Part shown: in pieces, positions 26,868 through 35,736 of the stretch
How the letters are laid out: every line of letters begins with the position of its first letter
Position numbering within the stretch: position 1 is the first letter of the stretch
Origin: an uncultured Peptococcaceae bacterium
Lineage (GTDB): Bacteria; Bacillota; Peptococcia; Peptococcales; Peptococcaceae
DNA length: 64,000 nt
Assembly: GCA_947254645.1 (NCBI GenBank)
Contig: CAMYDW010000002.1
Location: 92,907 to 156,906, forward strand
Reading direction: 5' to 3'
Made by a program: the position numbers and the translations under genes
The notes under the pieces: generated by a model
Seen by the model: only the letters and a program-made list of their open reading frames with translations
What the model was told of the DNA's origin: nothing
Database searches by the model: none

Positions 26868-26988
26868 CATGCAGGCTTTCATATTGGTGATAAATCTGGC
26901 GTGCATGGAGCAAAAATTCTGTCCCATCTTGGGTGAGACGAACGCAGCGTTTGCTGCGGTTAAAATCAGAAAAAATTTTAAAAAACCC
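26863..26988 (-). pseudogene. Fragment of a LysR-family regulator gene
   Basis: The minus strand translates to a stretch containing FNRSKRCVRLTQDG and LLHARQIYHQYESLHE, which match the end of the LysR N-terminal HTH (R-x-x-R-x-V-x-LT-x-x-G, then the linker helix). Two stops lie directly upstream (26989-26994), the HTH start is absent and no effector domain follows. It is a relic of about 42 codons between a terminator and the gntR promoter. Confidence 0.5.
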
Positions 26989-27010
26989 TCATCAAATATA
27001 GAAATAGTCC

Positions 27011-27049
27011 TTGACCTTTGGTGTATGATACTGTACTATAAGTGTACTA
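27011..27049 (+). promoter_or_regulatory. Promoter and possible operator of the GntR-ABC operon
   Basis: TTGACC (27011-27016), 17-base spacer, TACTAT (27034-27039). The -10 overlaps a direct repeat TGTACTA (27032-27038 and 27043-27049), a likely site for the autoregulating GntR protein. Confidence 0.6.
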
Positions 27050-27093
27050 GGTAGCATAGAACAGTTGGTATAGATAGGAAAGGGGGTCGTCAA

Positions 27094-27483
27094 ATGTTTC
27101 AAATCAATCAGCGCAGTGGGCAACCGTTGTACGAGCAGCTTCTGGCAAATATTGAAGAGGCAATTATGAATCAAGTCTTTTTGAAAGACGAGCAATTGCC
27201 AAGTGTACGTGCGCTGGCACAGGATTTAGCGATTAATCCAAATACCATTCAAAAAACCTATGGCATTTTGGAAGAACGTGGAATCATTTACTCTCGTCCA
27301 GGACGTGGCAGCTTTGTAGCCGTAAGCGCTGAAGAACTTGGCGCTAAACGAACACCGAATATGTACAAACAGTTAGACCACTGTCTGGAATCCCTGTTTC
27401 AGCTTCGCATACAGGAAGAAGACATTGTGGCACATATCCATGATTTTTTTACTAAAATGGGGGAAAGGGGTGAAGCACAGTGA
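27094..27483 (+). CDS. GntR-family (YtrA subfamily) transcriptional repressor
   Basis: 129 residues. Winged HTH about 8-75 (QPLYEQLLANIEEA, LPSVRALAQDLAINPNTIQKTY) and a short helical tail, the YtrA architecture without a large effector domain. YtrA members repress a downstream ABC transporter operon. GGGGGTC lies upstream; its stop overlaps the ATPase gene start by 4 bases (27480). Confidence 0.93.
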   Translation: MFQINQRSGQPLYEQLLANIEEAIMNQVFLKDEQLPSVRALAQDLAINPNTIQKTYGILEERGIIYSRPGRGSFVAVSAEELGAKRTPNMYKQLDHCLESLFQLRIQEEDIVAHIHDFFTKMGERGEAQ

Positions 27484-28379
27484 TTACTATTACAAAGGCT
27501 GAAAAAAGCTTTGGCAATATACAGGCACTGAAAAGCATTTCCTTGAATATTCCAGAAGGCTCCATTTATGGTTTGATTGGCTCAAATGGTTCTGGGAAAT
27601 CGACCTTGTTGCGTGCGATTACTGGTATTTACTGCTTAGAAAGTGGCGACGTATCAGTGGATGGGCAAGCAGTTTTTGAACAACCTGATGTCAAAGCAGC
27701 GCTTTTTTATATTTCGGATGATCAATACACAGAGCGTAATGGCTGTATCTTAGAAATGGCACAACGCTATGCCACGATGTATCCAAACTATGATGTGGAT
27801 TATGCCCTTGAGGTGGCAAAAATTTTCAAGTTGGATCCAACCCGTCGCTTTAAAACCTTTTCAAAAGGGATGATTCGTCAATCTCATATTATTTTGGGAT
27901 TGGCAGCCAAGACCAAATATCTTTTGTGCGACGAAACCTTCGATGGCCTCGACCCAGTGAAGCGTCAAGCAGTGAAAAAGCTTTTGGTAGAAGCGGTGCT
28001 TGAGCGACAGGCAACGGTGGTGATTGCCTCTCACAATTTGAGAGAGCTAGAAGATATTTGCGATCACGTTGGCTTCATTCACCAAGGGGAATTGGTTTTG
28101 GAACGTAACATGGACGATTTGGCCACTGGCATTTACAAATTGCAAACCGCCTTTGACCATGTGCATCGTCAAGCAGACTTTGCGGACTTTGCACCAGTGT
28201 CCTTTGAACAACGTGGCCGCATGATTTCCATGATTGTGCGTGGGGACTATGATGCCCTGAATGCACAAATTGCAGCAATGCAGCCCCTTTATAGTGAAAT
28301 CTTACCGCTGACCTTAGAAGAAATCTTTATTGCAGAAATGGAGGTGCGTGGCTATGACATCAACGACCTCGTCCTATAA
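27480..28379 (+). CDS. ABC transporter ATP-binding protein (YtrB-like)
   Basis: 299 residues. Walker A GSNGSGKST (about 36-44), a degenerate ABC signature (FSKGMIRQ), Walker B YLLCDETFDGLDP, H-loop SHNL. Pairs with the upstream YtrA-type regulator and the large permease, overlapping the latter by 26 bases. The export or import substrate is unknown; homologous operons respond to cell-wall antibiotics. Confidence 0.92.
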   Translation: MITITKAEKSFGNIQALKSISLNIPEGSIYGLIGSNGSGKSTLLRAITGIYCLESGDVSVDGQAVFEQPDVKAALFYISDDQYTERNGCILEMAQRYATMYPNYDVDYALEVAKIFKLDPTRRFKTFSKGMIRQSHIILGLAAKTKYLLCDETFDGLDPVKRQAVKKLLVEAVLERQATVVIASHNLRELEDICDHVGFIHQGELVLERNMDDLATGIYKLQTAFDHVHRQADFADFAPVSFEQRGRMISMIVRGDYDALNAQIAAMQPLYSEILPLTLEEIFIAEMEVRGYDINDLVL

Positions 28380-30462
28380 GCTCCCTCAAGATGTGCGGGC
28401 ACAGCTCTTATCAATGAGAGGCATCATCATTTTAATGACCTGCTTCTATATGTTGATTGGGCCAGTGGCCTCTTATTTGGCGACAACAATGGTTTTGCAG
28501 GGTGATGCGGGAACCATGCCTTACTTTGCAGGCCAAACCTTTTTCCAAAATATGTATGTGGTATTTTATCCAACGGCCATTTTCTTTGGGGCGATTGGTG
28601 CAGCCTATGTGACGCGTTACCAACATGTTCAAAAGCAAAGTAACTTCTATCATAGCTTGCCAATTTCACGGATGAATCTTTTGACATCACGTATTGCGGC
28701 ATTGATTATGATTCAAGTTGTCCTTGTGGCCGTATCCATCCTATTGATGGTGGTTGTTTCTGGCCGCATTCCAATAGATGGATTTATGCTGAGAGTAGGA
28801 AAATGGGCCGTGGTTCATTTCTTGCATATTATTCTCACCTTTATGCTTAGCTTTGGGATTGGGCTGTTGGCAGGACAGCTAACCGCCAACACCATTTCAC
28901 AGCTTTTAATGATGGGTGTTTTCCATTTGACAATACCACTCATTGGGGTGACCATGATGGCAGCTTTAGAGGGGCTCTTTGAAACCTTTGCCTCAAAAGG
29001 GATTGCCTGGTCTTTGATGAGCTTTAATATTTTCCAAAGCATGTCCTTCCAAGAGAAAATGCACGCTGCAGACAATGATCCTGCAGTGGGGCTCTTGGCC
29101 TTCCAACAGTCAGATATTCTTTGGCCGATAGGGCAATATGTGATCTTTATCGCCTTGACGGTACTTTCCTTTGTATTGACCTATTATCTTTACAAACATC
29201 GCAAGGCCGAAAAAGCAGGCGAAACCTTGCAATATGCGCCAGTGGGCACCTTCATCAAAGTGGCCTATGTGGTGCTTGGCACCTCCATCGTGGGCTTTGC
29301 GTTCTATAGCTTTGGTGCCAATACCACGATTGGTTTTGTGTTAGGCGCTATTTTAGCGATGATTATTGTCCACACCATTGTGGAAATGATTTATCAACAG
29401 GATTTGCATGGCATGCGCCGTCATTGGGGCAGTGCCTTGCTGGGGCTGGTCATCTCCTTGGCCATTTATGGCCTATGTATCAGTGGGGTCATTGATTATG
29501 ACCACTACGTGCCAAAGAGCAACCATATCCAAGCGGTGAAGGTGGATCTCCAATTAGAGGACTCTTCCTACAACTGGGCGATGGAGGATGCATGGCTTCA
29601 TGACCCAGCCTATATCAGTGCTGTGTTAGAAGCGACCAAACAATTATCTGATAAGCATATTGATGCTGAAGAAATTGGTGACCAAATGGCGGACAAGTCA
29701 GAGGCACAAACCCTGCGTCTCAAGGACGACACCATGGTGCAATCTGTTCAAGTGGCCTATCAAAACAAATTAGGCATCACCACGGTGCGTCGCTTCAATG
29801 TCGCCTATAAGGATTTCCAAAAAATCTATCCATTGGTGATGAATAAAACCAATTATCATAAAGCCTTGTGGCAAACGGTTTTGGACACCCCAGACAATGC
29901 CATTACTGGACTTTCTGTAGATGGCCAAGCAATGCTGGAACAAGCAAACGATACAAAGAATTTGATTTATAGTGATGCCAAAGGCAAAATCCTCAATGCA
30001 GATCCTGCACGTACCAGTGCTTTGCGAGAGGCGATGCACAAGGATATCGAAAAGCGTACGGCAGACACCATGCAAAGTGGGAAGGTAGGCACCATTTACA
30101 TCAACGGGATGAACTTTGGCAGAACCTTTAATGTCTATCGTGGGGATGCAGCCATCAATGCGCTCTTTGACAAATGGCGTACAGAGGGCTTCCTACCAAG
30201 CACCACAGAGGTGGCGCAAGCAGTGCTGGCCAACAACGATGTGCTGATGGCAACGATTGAAAAAAATGAAAAAGGCTATCGTGAACGCCGCAAAGTGACG
30301 GATGTGGCTGAAGTAGAAAAATTGCTCAATGAAGACACGGTAGAGGATGGTGCGGCAGTCATCTTTGGTAAAGCGGTCAATAAAGAGTCTTGTGTAGTTA
30401 TCCGACCAAAGGTAGAAGACGGCACCTATTACGAACAAATTCGCTATATCATTGAAAAATAA
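28354..30462 (+). CDS. ABC transporter permease with large C-terminal extracellular domain
   Basis: 702 residues from ATG 28354, set by GGAGGTG 8 bases upstream within the ATPase gene. About eight hydrophobic helices lie in residues 20-385 (N-terminal part starts in the cytosol), and the last about 310 residues are soluble and should face outward. This C-terminal part is acidic and has no motif I know. It completes the GntR-ABC operon. No recognisable terminator lies before the next gene. Confidence 0.85.
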   Translation: MTSTTSSYKLPQDVRAQLLSMRGIIILMTCFYMLIGPVASYLATTMVLQGDAGTMPYFAGQTFFQNMYVVFYPTAIFFGAIGAAYVTRYQHVQKQSNFYHSLPISRMNLLTSRIAALIMIQVVLVAVSILLMVVVSGRIPIDGFMLRVGKWAVVHFLHIILTFMLSFGIGLLAGQLTANTISQLLMMGVFHLTIPLIGVTMMAALEGLFETFASKGIAWSLMSFNIFQSMSFQEKMHAADNDPAVGLLAFQQSDILWPIGQYVIFIALTVLSFVLTYYLYKHRKAEKAGETLQYAPVGTFIKVAYVVLGTSIVGFAFYSFGANTTIGFVLGAILAMIIVHTIVEMIYQQDLHGMRRHWGSALLGLVISLAIYGLCISGVIDYDHYVPKSNHIQAVKVDLQLEDSSYNWAMEDAWLHDPAYISAVLEATKQLSDKHIDAEEIGDQMADKSEAQTLRLKDDTMVQSVQVAYQNKLGITTVRRFNVAYKDFQKIYPLVMNKTNYHKALWQTVLDTPDNAITGLSVDGQAMLEQANDTKNLIYSDAKGKILNADPARTSALREAMHKDIEKRTADTMQSGKVGTIYINGMNFGRTFNVYRGDAAINALFDKWRTEGFLPSTTEVAQAVLANNDVLMATIEKNEKGYRERRKVTDVAEVEKLLNEDTVEDGAAVIFGKAVNKESCVVIRPKVEDGTYYEQIRYIIEK

Positions 30463-30514
30463 TTCAATTAAAACAAAAGGAACGTATCATTCAAGAAGAA
30501 GGAGGACGACAGTC

Positions 30515-30733
30515 ATGGCAAAAGTATGTCCTATATGTGGAAGCCATTCTCTTGGTCAAATCGGATTTAAAAGATATTTTTGTGCAGAGTGCTGCCATGA
30601 AGTCTTTATTAGTAAGCAAAAGAATTTAGTGTACTACCCAAGTCCTGACGGCGAAATGCGTGTGGTAGGGCATATTGGTGAAGTGGCACAAACCTACGCC
30701 AAAGCAAAGAGTCAAACTTTAGCGTGGACATAA
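30515..30733 (+). CDS. Small zinc-ribbon protein
   Basis: 72 residues. Two cysteine pairs, CPICG (about 5-9) and CAEC (about 26-29), form a probable rubredoxin-knuckle zinc ribbon, followed by a short strand-rich tail. ATG 30515 is set by AAGGAGG 9 bases upstream; a longer frame upstream overlaps the permease end. Possibly in the same transcript as the ABC operon (53 bases downstream), ended by 30741-30771. Confidence 0.8.
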   Translation: MAKVCPICGSHSLGQIGFKRYFCAECCHEVFISKQKNLVYYPSPDGEMRVVGHIGEVAQTYAKAKSQTLAWT

Positions 30734-30740
30734 AAAAAGA

Positions 30741-30771
30741 AAGCGTCCTGTGTTAGTACAGGGCGCTTTTT
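30741..30771 (+). terminator. Terminator after the zinc-ribbon gene
   Basis: An 11-bp stem (one G-U) and T5. Confidence 0.88.
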
Positions 30772-30868
30772 GGTTATAATTTGACTATATGCAATAGTTG
30801 TTAATGAGTATAATAGGGCTAGTAAGATTGTATATAAAAATGAGGACAAATTTAGGGAGTGACACATC

Positions 30869-31090
30869 ATGGGACAACAAGTAGATTTACGTGGCGTTGG
30901 GCAAGAAGAGCATTGTGAGGATTTAAAGGAAGTCGCATCCAAGGTGGGCGTGCAAGTCGTTTGCAATGATGATGACGCACATGAACACGAAGATGAAGGC
31001 GGCCTCCATTTGCCTGAAAGCGAAGAATGTGAAGACAGCAAAGAAGTCGCTTCAAAATTCGGCGTACAAGTGGTCTGTGACGATGAATAA
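30869..31090 (+). CDS. Acidic small protein with two C-x15-C repeats (copy A)
   Basis: 73 residues, strongly acidic, no signal peptide. Two copies of one motif: Cys16 to Cys32 and Cys54 to Cys70, each C-E-D-x-K-E-V-A-S-K-x-G-V-Q-V-V-C. The repeats are joined by an Asp/Glu/His-rich linker (DDDAHEHEDEGG), and the protein ends CDDE. A related two-repeat gene lies at 56025-56198. GGGAGTG is 8 bases upstream of the ATG, TATAAT is at 30809-30814, and the convergent gene follows. I know no named family. Paired cysteines and the acidic/His linker suggest metal binding or a disulfide, but this is a guess. Confidence 0.72.
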   Translation: MGQQVDLRGVGQEEHCEDLKEVASKVGVQVVCNDDDAHEHEDEGGLHLPESEECEDSKEVASKFGVQVVCDDE

Positions 31091-31137
31091 ACAAAGGAAA
31101 AAGAACCGATACATCTGTGGATGTGTCGGTTCTTTTT

Positions 31138-32265
31138 TTATGCTTGATTCATATCGGTATCTGCCACAAGATGGGCATAGCAGCTGGCAATGTCTTTGTA
31201 ATCCAAGGACAGGACGCTGTTTTTTAGCCCTGGTGTGTTCTGTGCGGCATTGATGACTTGTTCATATTCTGCTTGGGAGAGGGGCTCTACTTCCCCAAGG
31301 ATGTCCCACAAAAATTCTTGGAGGGCATCTAAATTTGGCAAATAAAGGCTTTGCAGCACCACATCACCAACGACCTTGTGTCGGTCTAAGAGGAAGGCGA
31401 TGAAAGGTGGAATCATCAGTCCATAGGCTTTGCCGAGAGACATCTCCTTGACATAGGTCAATGGCGTGGCCAATGCTTCGAGGGTGTTGGCGCCAACCAT
31501 GGCAATCGCCAGTCCTGTTTGATTGGCTGCGAGGAGCAGGTGCTCATCGTGCCAAAGGGACATGGATTTGTCGGTGGCAGTCAGGCTATCAAATAAATCG
31601 CTCATGCCACCAAGGGCAGCCACCCCAAGACAATCGCTGATGGGATTGGCTTTTTCTGAGGCTAAGGCTTCCACTGCACGCCCCAAGGTGTGCAGGTAGC
31701 ATTCGATGACCTTTTCTTCGCTGAGATTTGCCATGTAGCGTGGGTCAATCAATGCCAGATAAGGCAATAACAAACGATTGCGTACCAAGGTCAGGTGGTC
31801 TAGGCCTGTTTGGGCGATATGCACCTCATCGGTCACCTCGGTGCCACCACCTGGCATCGTGGGAATGCAGATGACAGGAATCGCACGCTCGATAGTGGAC
31901 ACCAAAAGGGTCGCTTCGTCAATATTCTGTGCCGCCAAAAGGGCAATGGCCTTGGCGGTTTCTAAGGTAGAAATCCCGCCGATGGCAACAATAAAATCGA
32001 CGCTTGTTTCACGTGCAAGGGCTGCACCTGCCTCTAAATTGGCGATATTAGGCGCCGTTCTTCTGGTGTGATGATAGAGGGTGCGATGAATCCCATTGTA
32101 TTCAAGGCAAAAAAGCGTCTCCTGAATAGCTGGATGAGTATCTTCTAAATGTGCATCCAAAACAACCAAGGCGCTACTGCCAAGGCTGGTAATGAGTGTG
32201 GCATTTTCAGCAAGGGCATCTTGTTCAAAAATCACCCTTGTACGCAACTCGTAGGACATTTGCAT
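31138..32265 (-). CDS. Divergent iron-alcohol-dehydrogenase-family protein lacking metal ligands
   Basis: 375 residues aligned along the whole Fe-ADH fold: FIVAIGGISTLETAKAIA replaces GGGSxxDxAK, and PTMPGGGTEVT matches the PTTxGTGSE loop. At the four canonical metal-ligand sites (Asp, His, His, His) the residues appear to be His192, Arg196, Glu263 and Leu277 by motif alignment, so iron binding in the normal way is unlikely. The fold is intact and the gene is not frameshifted. It may have changed chemistry or a non-catalytic role. GGAGGAG is 8 bases upstream of ATG 32265. Compare the two canonical members at 10927 and 58635. Confidence 0.8.
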   Translation of the reverse strand: MQMSYELRTRVIFEQDALAENATLITSLGSSALVVLDAHLEDTHPAIQETLFCLEYNGIHRTLYHHTRRTAPNIANLEAGAALARETSVDFIVAIGGISTLETAKAIALLAAQNIDEATLLVSTIERAIPVICIPTMPGGGTEVTDEVHIAQTGLDHLTLVRNRLLLPYLALIDPRYMANLSEEKVIECYLHTLGRAVEALASEKANPISDCLGVAALGGMSDLFDSLTATDKSMSLWHDEHLLLAANQTGLAIAMVGANTLEALATPLTYVKEMSLGKAYGLMIPPFIAFLLDRHKVVGDVVLQSLYLPNLDALQEFLWDILGEVEPLSQAEYEQVINAAQNTPGLKNSVLSLDYKDIASCYAHLVADTDMNQA

Positions 32266-32373
32266 GGGAGATACTCCTCCTTTCTAGCATTTAATTTCCT
32301 CTATATTATCGCCGATATGCTCGGAGATTGCAAATAGTTTTTATAGCGATATAAGCATAGCACGATATTAAAA

Positions 32374-33030
32374 TTAAATAATTCTTTTCCCTTGATAGGA
32401 CAAATCGCCCCAATCACAAAGGGCCTGTCCATTGCACCAATTTTGGATATCCTCTTCAGCCTGGGCACACTCCTCGGCAGGAATATAGAGATGATAGTGT
32501 ACATCGGCATCGTAGGTGGTATCGGTGAGCAGCCATGGCTTTTGTTCAAGGTAATGGCTCACAGTGCCTTGGAAGGTGTAGGCGACAGTGAGGGTAAGGG
32601 CCTTGTGGCGTGTCCAGGTGGTGATTTCTCCCGCTTCGATGGCGAGGGTCGCCCCTTTGGTATACGCACGGATGAGTCCACCAGCACCGAGCTTGACGCC
32701 GCCAAAGTATCGCACCACGGCAATCACCACATCCGTCAGCCCTGCTTTTTTGAGTACTTCTAGCATCGGCACCCCTGCAGTGCCAGAGGGCTCGCCATCA
32801 TCAGAAAAGCGCATAGAGAGCCCGCCCTTGCCAACGATGTAGGCAGAGCATACATGGGTCGCCTGTGGATGCTGGTGGCGAATCATCACGACAAAATCAT
32901 GGGCATCTTTTTCAGAGGTGACAGGCTGTGTGTAGCCAATGAAGCGTGATTTTTCGATGATGCATTCCTTTTCACCAAAATGTGCGACACTTAAAAATTC
33001 TTCTGGGGATTGAGGGTCAAATGGATTCAT
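32374..33030 (-). CDS. YigZ/IMPACT-family protein
   Basis: 218 residues from ATG 33030 (AGGAG 7 bases upstream). N-terminal UPF0029/Impact domain: SRFIGYTQPV, DDGEPSGTAG and VRYFGGVKLGAGGLIRAY are the family signature. C-terminal part is the DUF1949-like ferredoxin fold. In eukaryotes IMPACT modulates GCN2; bacterial YigZ function is unclear. Ends close to the upstream region of the divergent-type alcohol dehydrogenase; it shares no operon with it. Confidence 0.9.
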   Translation of the reverse strand: MNPFDPQSPEEFLSVAHFGEKECIIEKSRFIGYTQPVTSEKDAHDFVVMIRHQHPQATHVCSAYIVGKGGLSMRFSDDGEPSGTAGVPMLEVLKKAGLTDVVIAVVRYFGGVKLGAGGLIRAYTKGATLAIEAGEITTWTRHKALTLTVAYTFQGTVSHYLEQKPWLLTDTTYDADVHYHLYIPAEECAQAEEDIQNWCNGQALCDWGDLSYQGKRII

Positions 33031-33045
33031 AAAAACTCCTTTAAA

Positions 33046-33073
33046 AAAACGACCTGCATGCACAGGTCGTTTG
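33046..33073. terminator. Terminator between the IMPACT gene and the 88-residue protein
   Basis: A 10-bp stem at 33047-33056 and 33063-33072, with T7 on the minus strand. Confidence 0.8.
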
Positions 33074-33077
33074 ATCA

Positions 33078-33344
33078 TTATGCGTGAGATTCTTCGATGT
33101 AGTAAATCACGTATGCACGTTGAGGGTCGGTATTGACCTTTTCCATAAATTCAGGGCTAAGGGATACTTCGCCAATCAGGTTGAATGGAGAGTCAAAATC
33201 AAATTCCTCATCATCTGCACATTTGCAAACGTCCAAGGTTGCATTTGGGTCTTCGTCTGGTTGAATGCCTAGGGCAATGTATTGTGCCTTTGCATCTTCA
33301 GCACTATCTGCAAAAATAATTTGGGTGTTTGTGGTGTGTTGCAT
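33078..33344 (-). CDS. Uncharacterised acidic small protein
   Basis: 88 residues from ATG 33344 (AAGGAGG upstream). Contains a C-K-C pair (VCKCADDEEFDFD) and ends ESHA. The strand and helix pattern suggests an alpha/beta fold. No family recognised. It has its own RBS and a terminator directly after. Confidence 0.7.
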   Translation of the reverse strand: MQHTTNTQIIFADSAEDAKAQYIALGIQPDEDPNATLDVCKCADDEEFDFDSPFNLIGEVSLSPEFMEKVNTDPQRAYVIYYIEESHA

Positions 33345-33371
33345 AATCAAAAACCTCCTTGAATTAAAATA

Positions 33372-33917
33372 TTAAAGTAACGATTGAATAGCAATGAATA
33401 GGAGCAAAAGGCCACCGAATATACTGGCAGGGCGTTCGAATTTTTCGCCCAAGAATCGACCAACAATCAGACCTATTGTGGTAATCACAAAGGTGGTTAA
33501 GCCAATGATCCATACCGATGAAAGGGCTGTACCCGATAGGCCAAAGCCAATGCCAACGACCAGCGCATCAATGCTGGTTGCCACTGCCTGAATCACGAGC
33601 ATTTTTAGGGTGAGATGAAGGGGGGCTTTTTCCTTTTTAGTGTCTTTGGAAAAGGCTTCCTTCAGCATCAACACGCCAATGCCACCAAGGACAATGGCCG
33701 TTAAGATGTTGCCATAATTGCCAATAAATTGACGTAAAATGCCACCAGAGCAATAGCCAATCAAGGGCATCAGTGCCTGAAAAAGACCAAAGGCGATTGG
33801 CATAGACATCAGACGATACCAAGGCATCCCCTTCGCTGTCAGTGCATTTGCGATGGTGACACCAAGGGCATCAATGCTCAAGCCCACACCAATGAATATA
33901 ATTGTTGTCCAACTCAA
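33372..33917 (-). CDS. mntP: MntP/YebN-family manganese efflux pump
   Basis: 181 residues and six hydrophobic helices. The duplicated motif GLSIDALGVTI and ATSIDALVVGIG carries the acidic residues that mark MntP. Exports Mn2+ through the cytoplasmic membrane. Start is TTG 33917, 7 bases after AGGAGG. It lies next to the PutP gene on the same strand. I see no yybP-ykoY riboswitch upstream of this gene, in contrast to the TerC family gene at 39186. Confidence 0.88.
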   Translation of the reverse strand: MSWTTIIFIGVGLSIDALGVTIANALTAKGMPWYRLMSMPIAFGLFQALMPLIGYCSGGILRQFIGNYGNILTAIVLGGIGVLMLKEAFSKDTKKEKAPLHLTLKMLVIQAVATSIDALVVGIGFGLSGTALSSVWIIGLTTFVITTIGLIVGRFLGEKFERPASIFGGLLLLFIAIQSLL

Positions 33918-33997
33918 TGCTTTTCCTCCTGAAGCATAATCAACTAGATTATAACATATTTATTTGACAATATCTTAGGGTTTAGATATTAAAATAT

Positions 33998-34040
33998 TAA
34001 AAAAAGAACCGATTTTTCTTTTGAAAGAATCGGCTCTTTC
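33998..34040 (-). terminator. Terminator of the putP gene
   Basis: An 11-bp stem with one mismatch and T7 on the minus strand. Confidence 0.75.
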
Positions 34041-34045
34041 TGTGC

Positions 34046-35608
34046 TTACTTTGCGTCTTTTAATTCTGCAAGATACAAATCATAGTCGTGTTCAATACCA
34101 GGTTCGTTGGTATCAAAGGCACTGACCACAACAATGGTGAGCAACGCAAGAATAAATGCTGGCAGCAATTCGTAGATATCAAAGATGCCACCAAATTTTG
34201 CTTGAAGCATATTCCACACCATAACGGTGCCGCCACCAACAATCATCCCAGCAAGGGCGCCATTACGAGAAGTGCGTCTCCAGAAAAGACTGGTTAAAAT
34301 CACTGGACCAAAAGCTGCACCAAAGCCAGCCCAAGCAAAGCTTACAATGTTAAAGATGACACTGTTTTCATTGCTTGCCAAGAACATGGCAATAATGGAA
34401 ATACTAATCAATACAATACGTGTCACCACTAAAATTTCTTTTTCAGAAGCGTTTTTGCGAAGAATGCCCTTGTAGATATTTTTCGCCACTGCAGAGGCAG
34501 AAATTAAGAGATAAGAGTCAGATGAACTGATGGTTGCTGCCAAAATCCCTGCCATAATAAAGCCAGCGAGGAATGGTGGCACCATGCTACGACTCATCAC
34601 AATGAAAATACTTTCAGCACTAGATGGCGTTAAGAGGGCATCTGGCATTAAATCACGACCGATGATCCCAATGCTCACTGCAGACAAGAGGGAAATAAAT
34701 ACCCAAACAGTTGCAATGCGACGACTCATTTTAATTTCCTCGGTGCTGCGGATGGCCATGAAGCGTAAAAGCACTTGTGGCACCCCAAAGTATCCAAGCC
34801 CCCAGGAGAGCATAGAAATCACGGAAATAAAGCCATAAGGTGTACGGTCTGCAAACAATGGTTGTCCGTCTTGAAGGACTTGTTTGCCATTTTCCATGAC
34901 TGGTGTTGCAAGACCAAAAAATTCAAAAAATCCTGGAATATTTTTAGCATTTGCAATGGCTTGCTCCACACCGCCAACATGATAAAGGCCGAGCCCCAAC
35001 ACCATGCATAAGGCAATAATCATAATAATCGCTTGGAAAAAGTCGGCAACACTTTCTGCTAAGAATCCACCAACAGCGGTGTAGAATACAACGAACACAC
35101 CACCAGCAATCATCATTGGAATGTATGGCATGGCAAAAAGGCTGCTAAATAATTTACCAACAGTGACAAAACAGCTTGCTGCATAGACCGTAAAGAAAAT
35201 AAGAATAAACACAGCACTTGTGGTCATCAGGATTGGGGTACGTTCTCTAAAACGTTGGCTGATGTAATCAGGTACAGTGATAGAGTCCCCAGCAACAATA
35301 GAATAAATACGTAGACGGCGCGCTACAACGAGCCAGTTGACATAGGTGCCAATCCCAAGGCCCATCGCTGTCCAAAATGCATCTGCCAGTCCTGTGAAAT
35401 AAGCAAGACCTGGAAGACCCATGAGGAGCCATCCACTCATATCAGAGGCTTCTGCACTCATGGCAGTGACCCACGGCCCGAGGCTACGCCCACCTATAAA
35501 AAATTCTTCCGTGCTCTGATTGGCGCGACGCGCAAAATAAAGACCAATGCCAAGTATGATGCCAATATACAATACCATGGCTGTGCCGATAAAAAAGCTA
35601 TCTCCCAC
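34046..35608 (-). CDS. putP: Sodium/proline symporter (SSS family)
   Basis: 520 residues, about 12-13 membrane helices. SSS family markers: GGRSLGPWVTAMSAEASDMSGW near the N-terminus and the central GGFLAESVADFFQ. It takes up proline (or a related substrate) with Na+. GTG 35608 is set by AAGGGG about 9 bases upstream; a GTG at 35617 overlaps the ribosome binding site. Proline utilisation genes are not adjacent. Confidence 0.9.
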   Translation of the reverse strand: MGDSFFIGTAMVLYIGIILGIGLYFARRANQSTEEFFIGGRSLGPWVTAMSAEASDMSGWLLMGLPGLAYFTGLADAFWTAMGLGIGTYVNWLVVARRLRIYSIVAGDSITVPDYISQRFRERTPILMTTSAVFILIFFTVYAASCFVTVGKLFSSLFAMPYIPMMIAGGVFVVFYTAVGGFLAESVADFFQAIIMIIALCMVLGLGLYHVGGVEQAIANAKNIPGFFEFFGLATPVMENGKQVLQDGQPLFADRTPYGFISVISMLSWGLGYFGVPQVLLRFMAIRSTEEIKMSRRIATVWVFISLLSAVSIGIIGRDLMPDALLTPSSAESIFIVMSRSMVPPFLAGFIMAGILAATISSSDSYLLISASAVAKNIYKGILRKNASEKEILVVTRIVLISISIIAMFLASNENSVIFNIVSFAWAGFGAAFGPVILTSLFWRRTSRNGALAGMIVGGGTVMVWNMLQAKFGGIFDIYELLPAFILALLTIVVVSAFDTNEPGIEHDYDLYLAELKDAK

Positions 35609-35694
35609 GGTTTTCACCCCTTTTTTTATTTTTCTGCCCTAAAAAGACATTATTAAATTATAAGTGTTTAGTAGGATATTTGCAAGAAAAATAC

Positions 35695-35723
35695 TTGCAT
35701 ACCCCATCAAAGAGGGCTATAAT
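35695..35723 (+). promoter_or_regulatory. Promoter of tRNA-Gln
   Basis: TTGCAT (35695-35700), 17-base spacer, TATAAT (35718-35723), 14 bases before the tRNA. Confidence 0.85.
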
Positions 35724-35736
35724 ATTTCTCATATTT

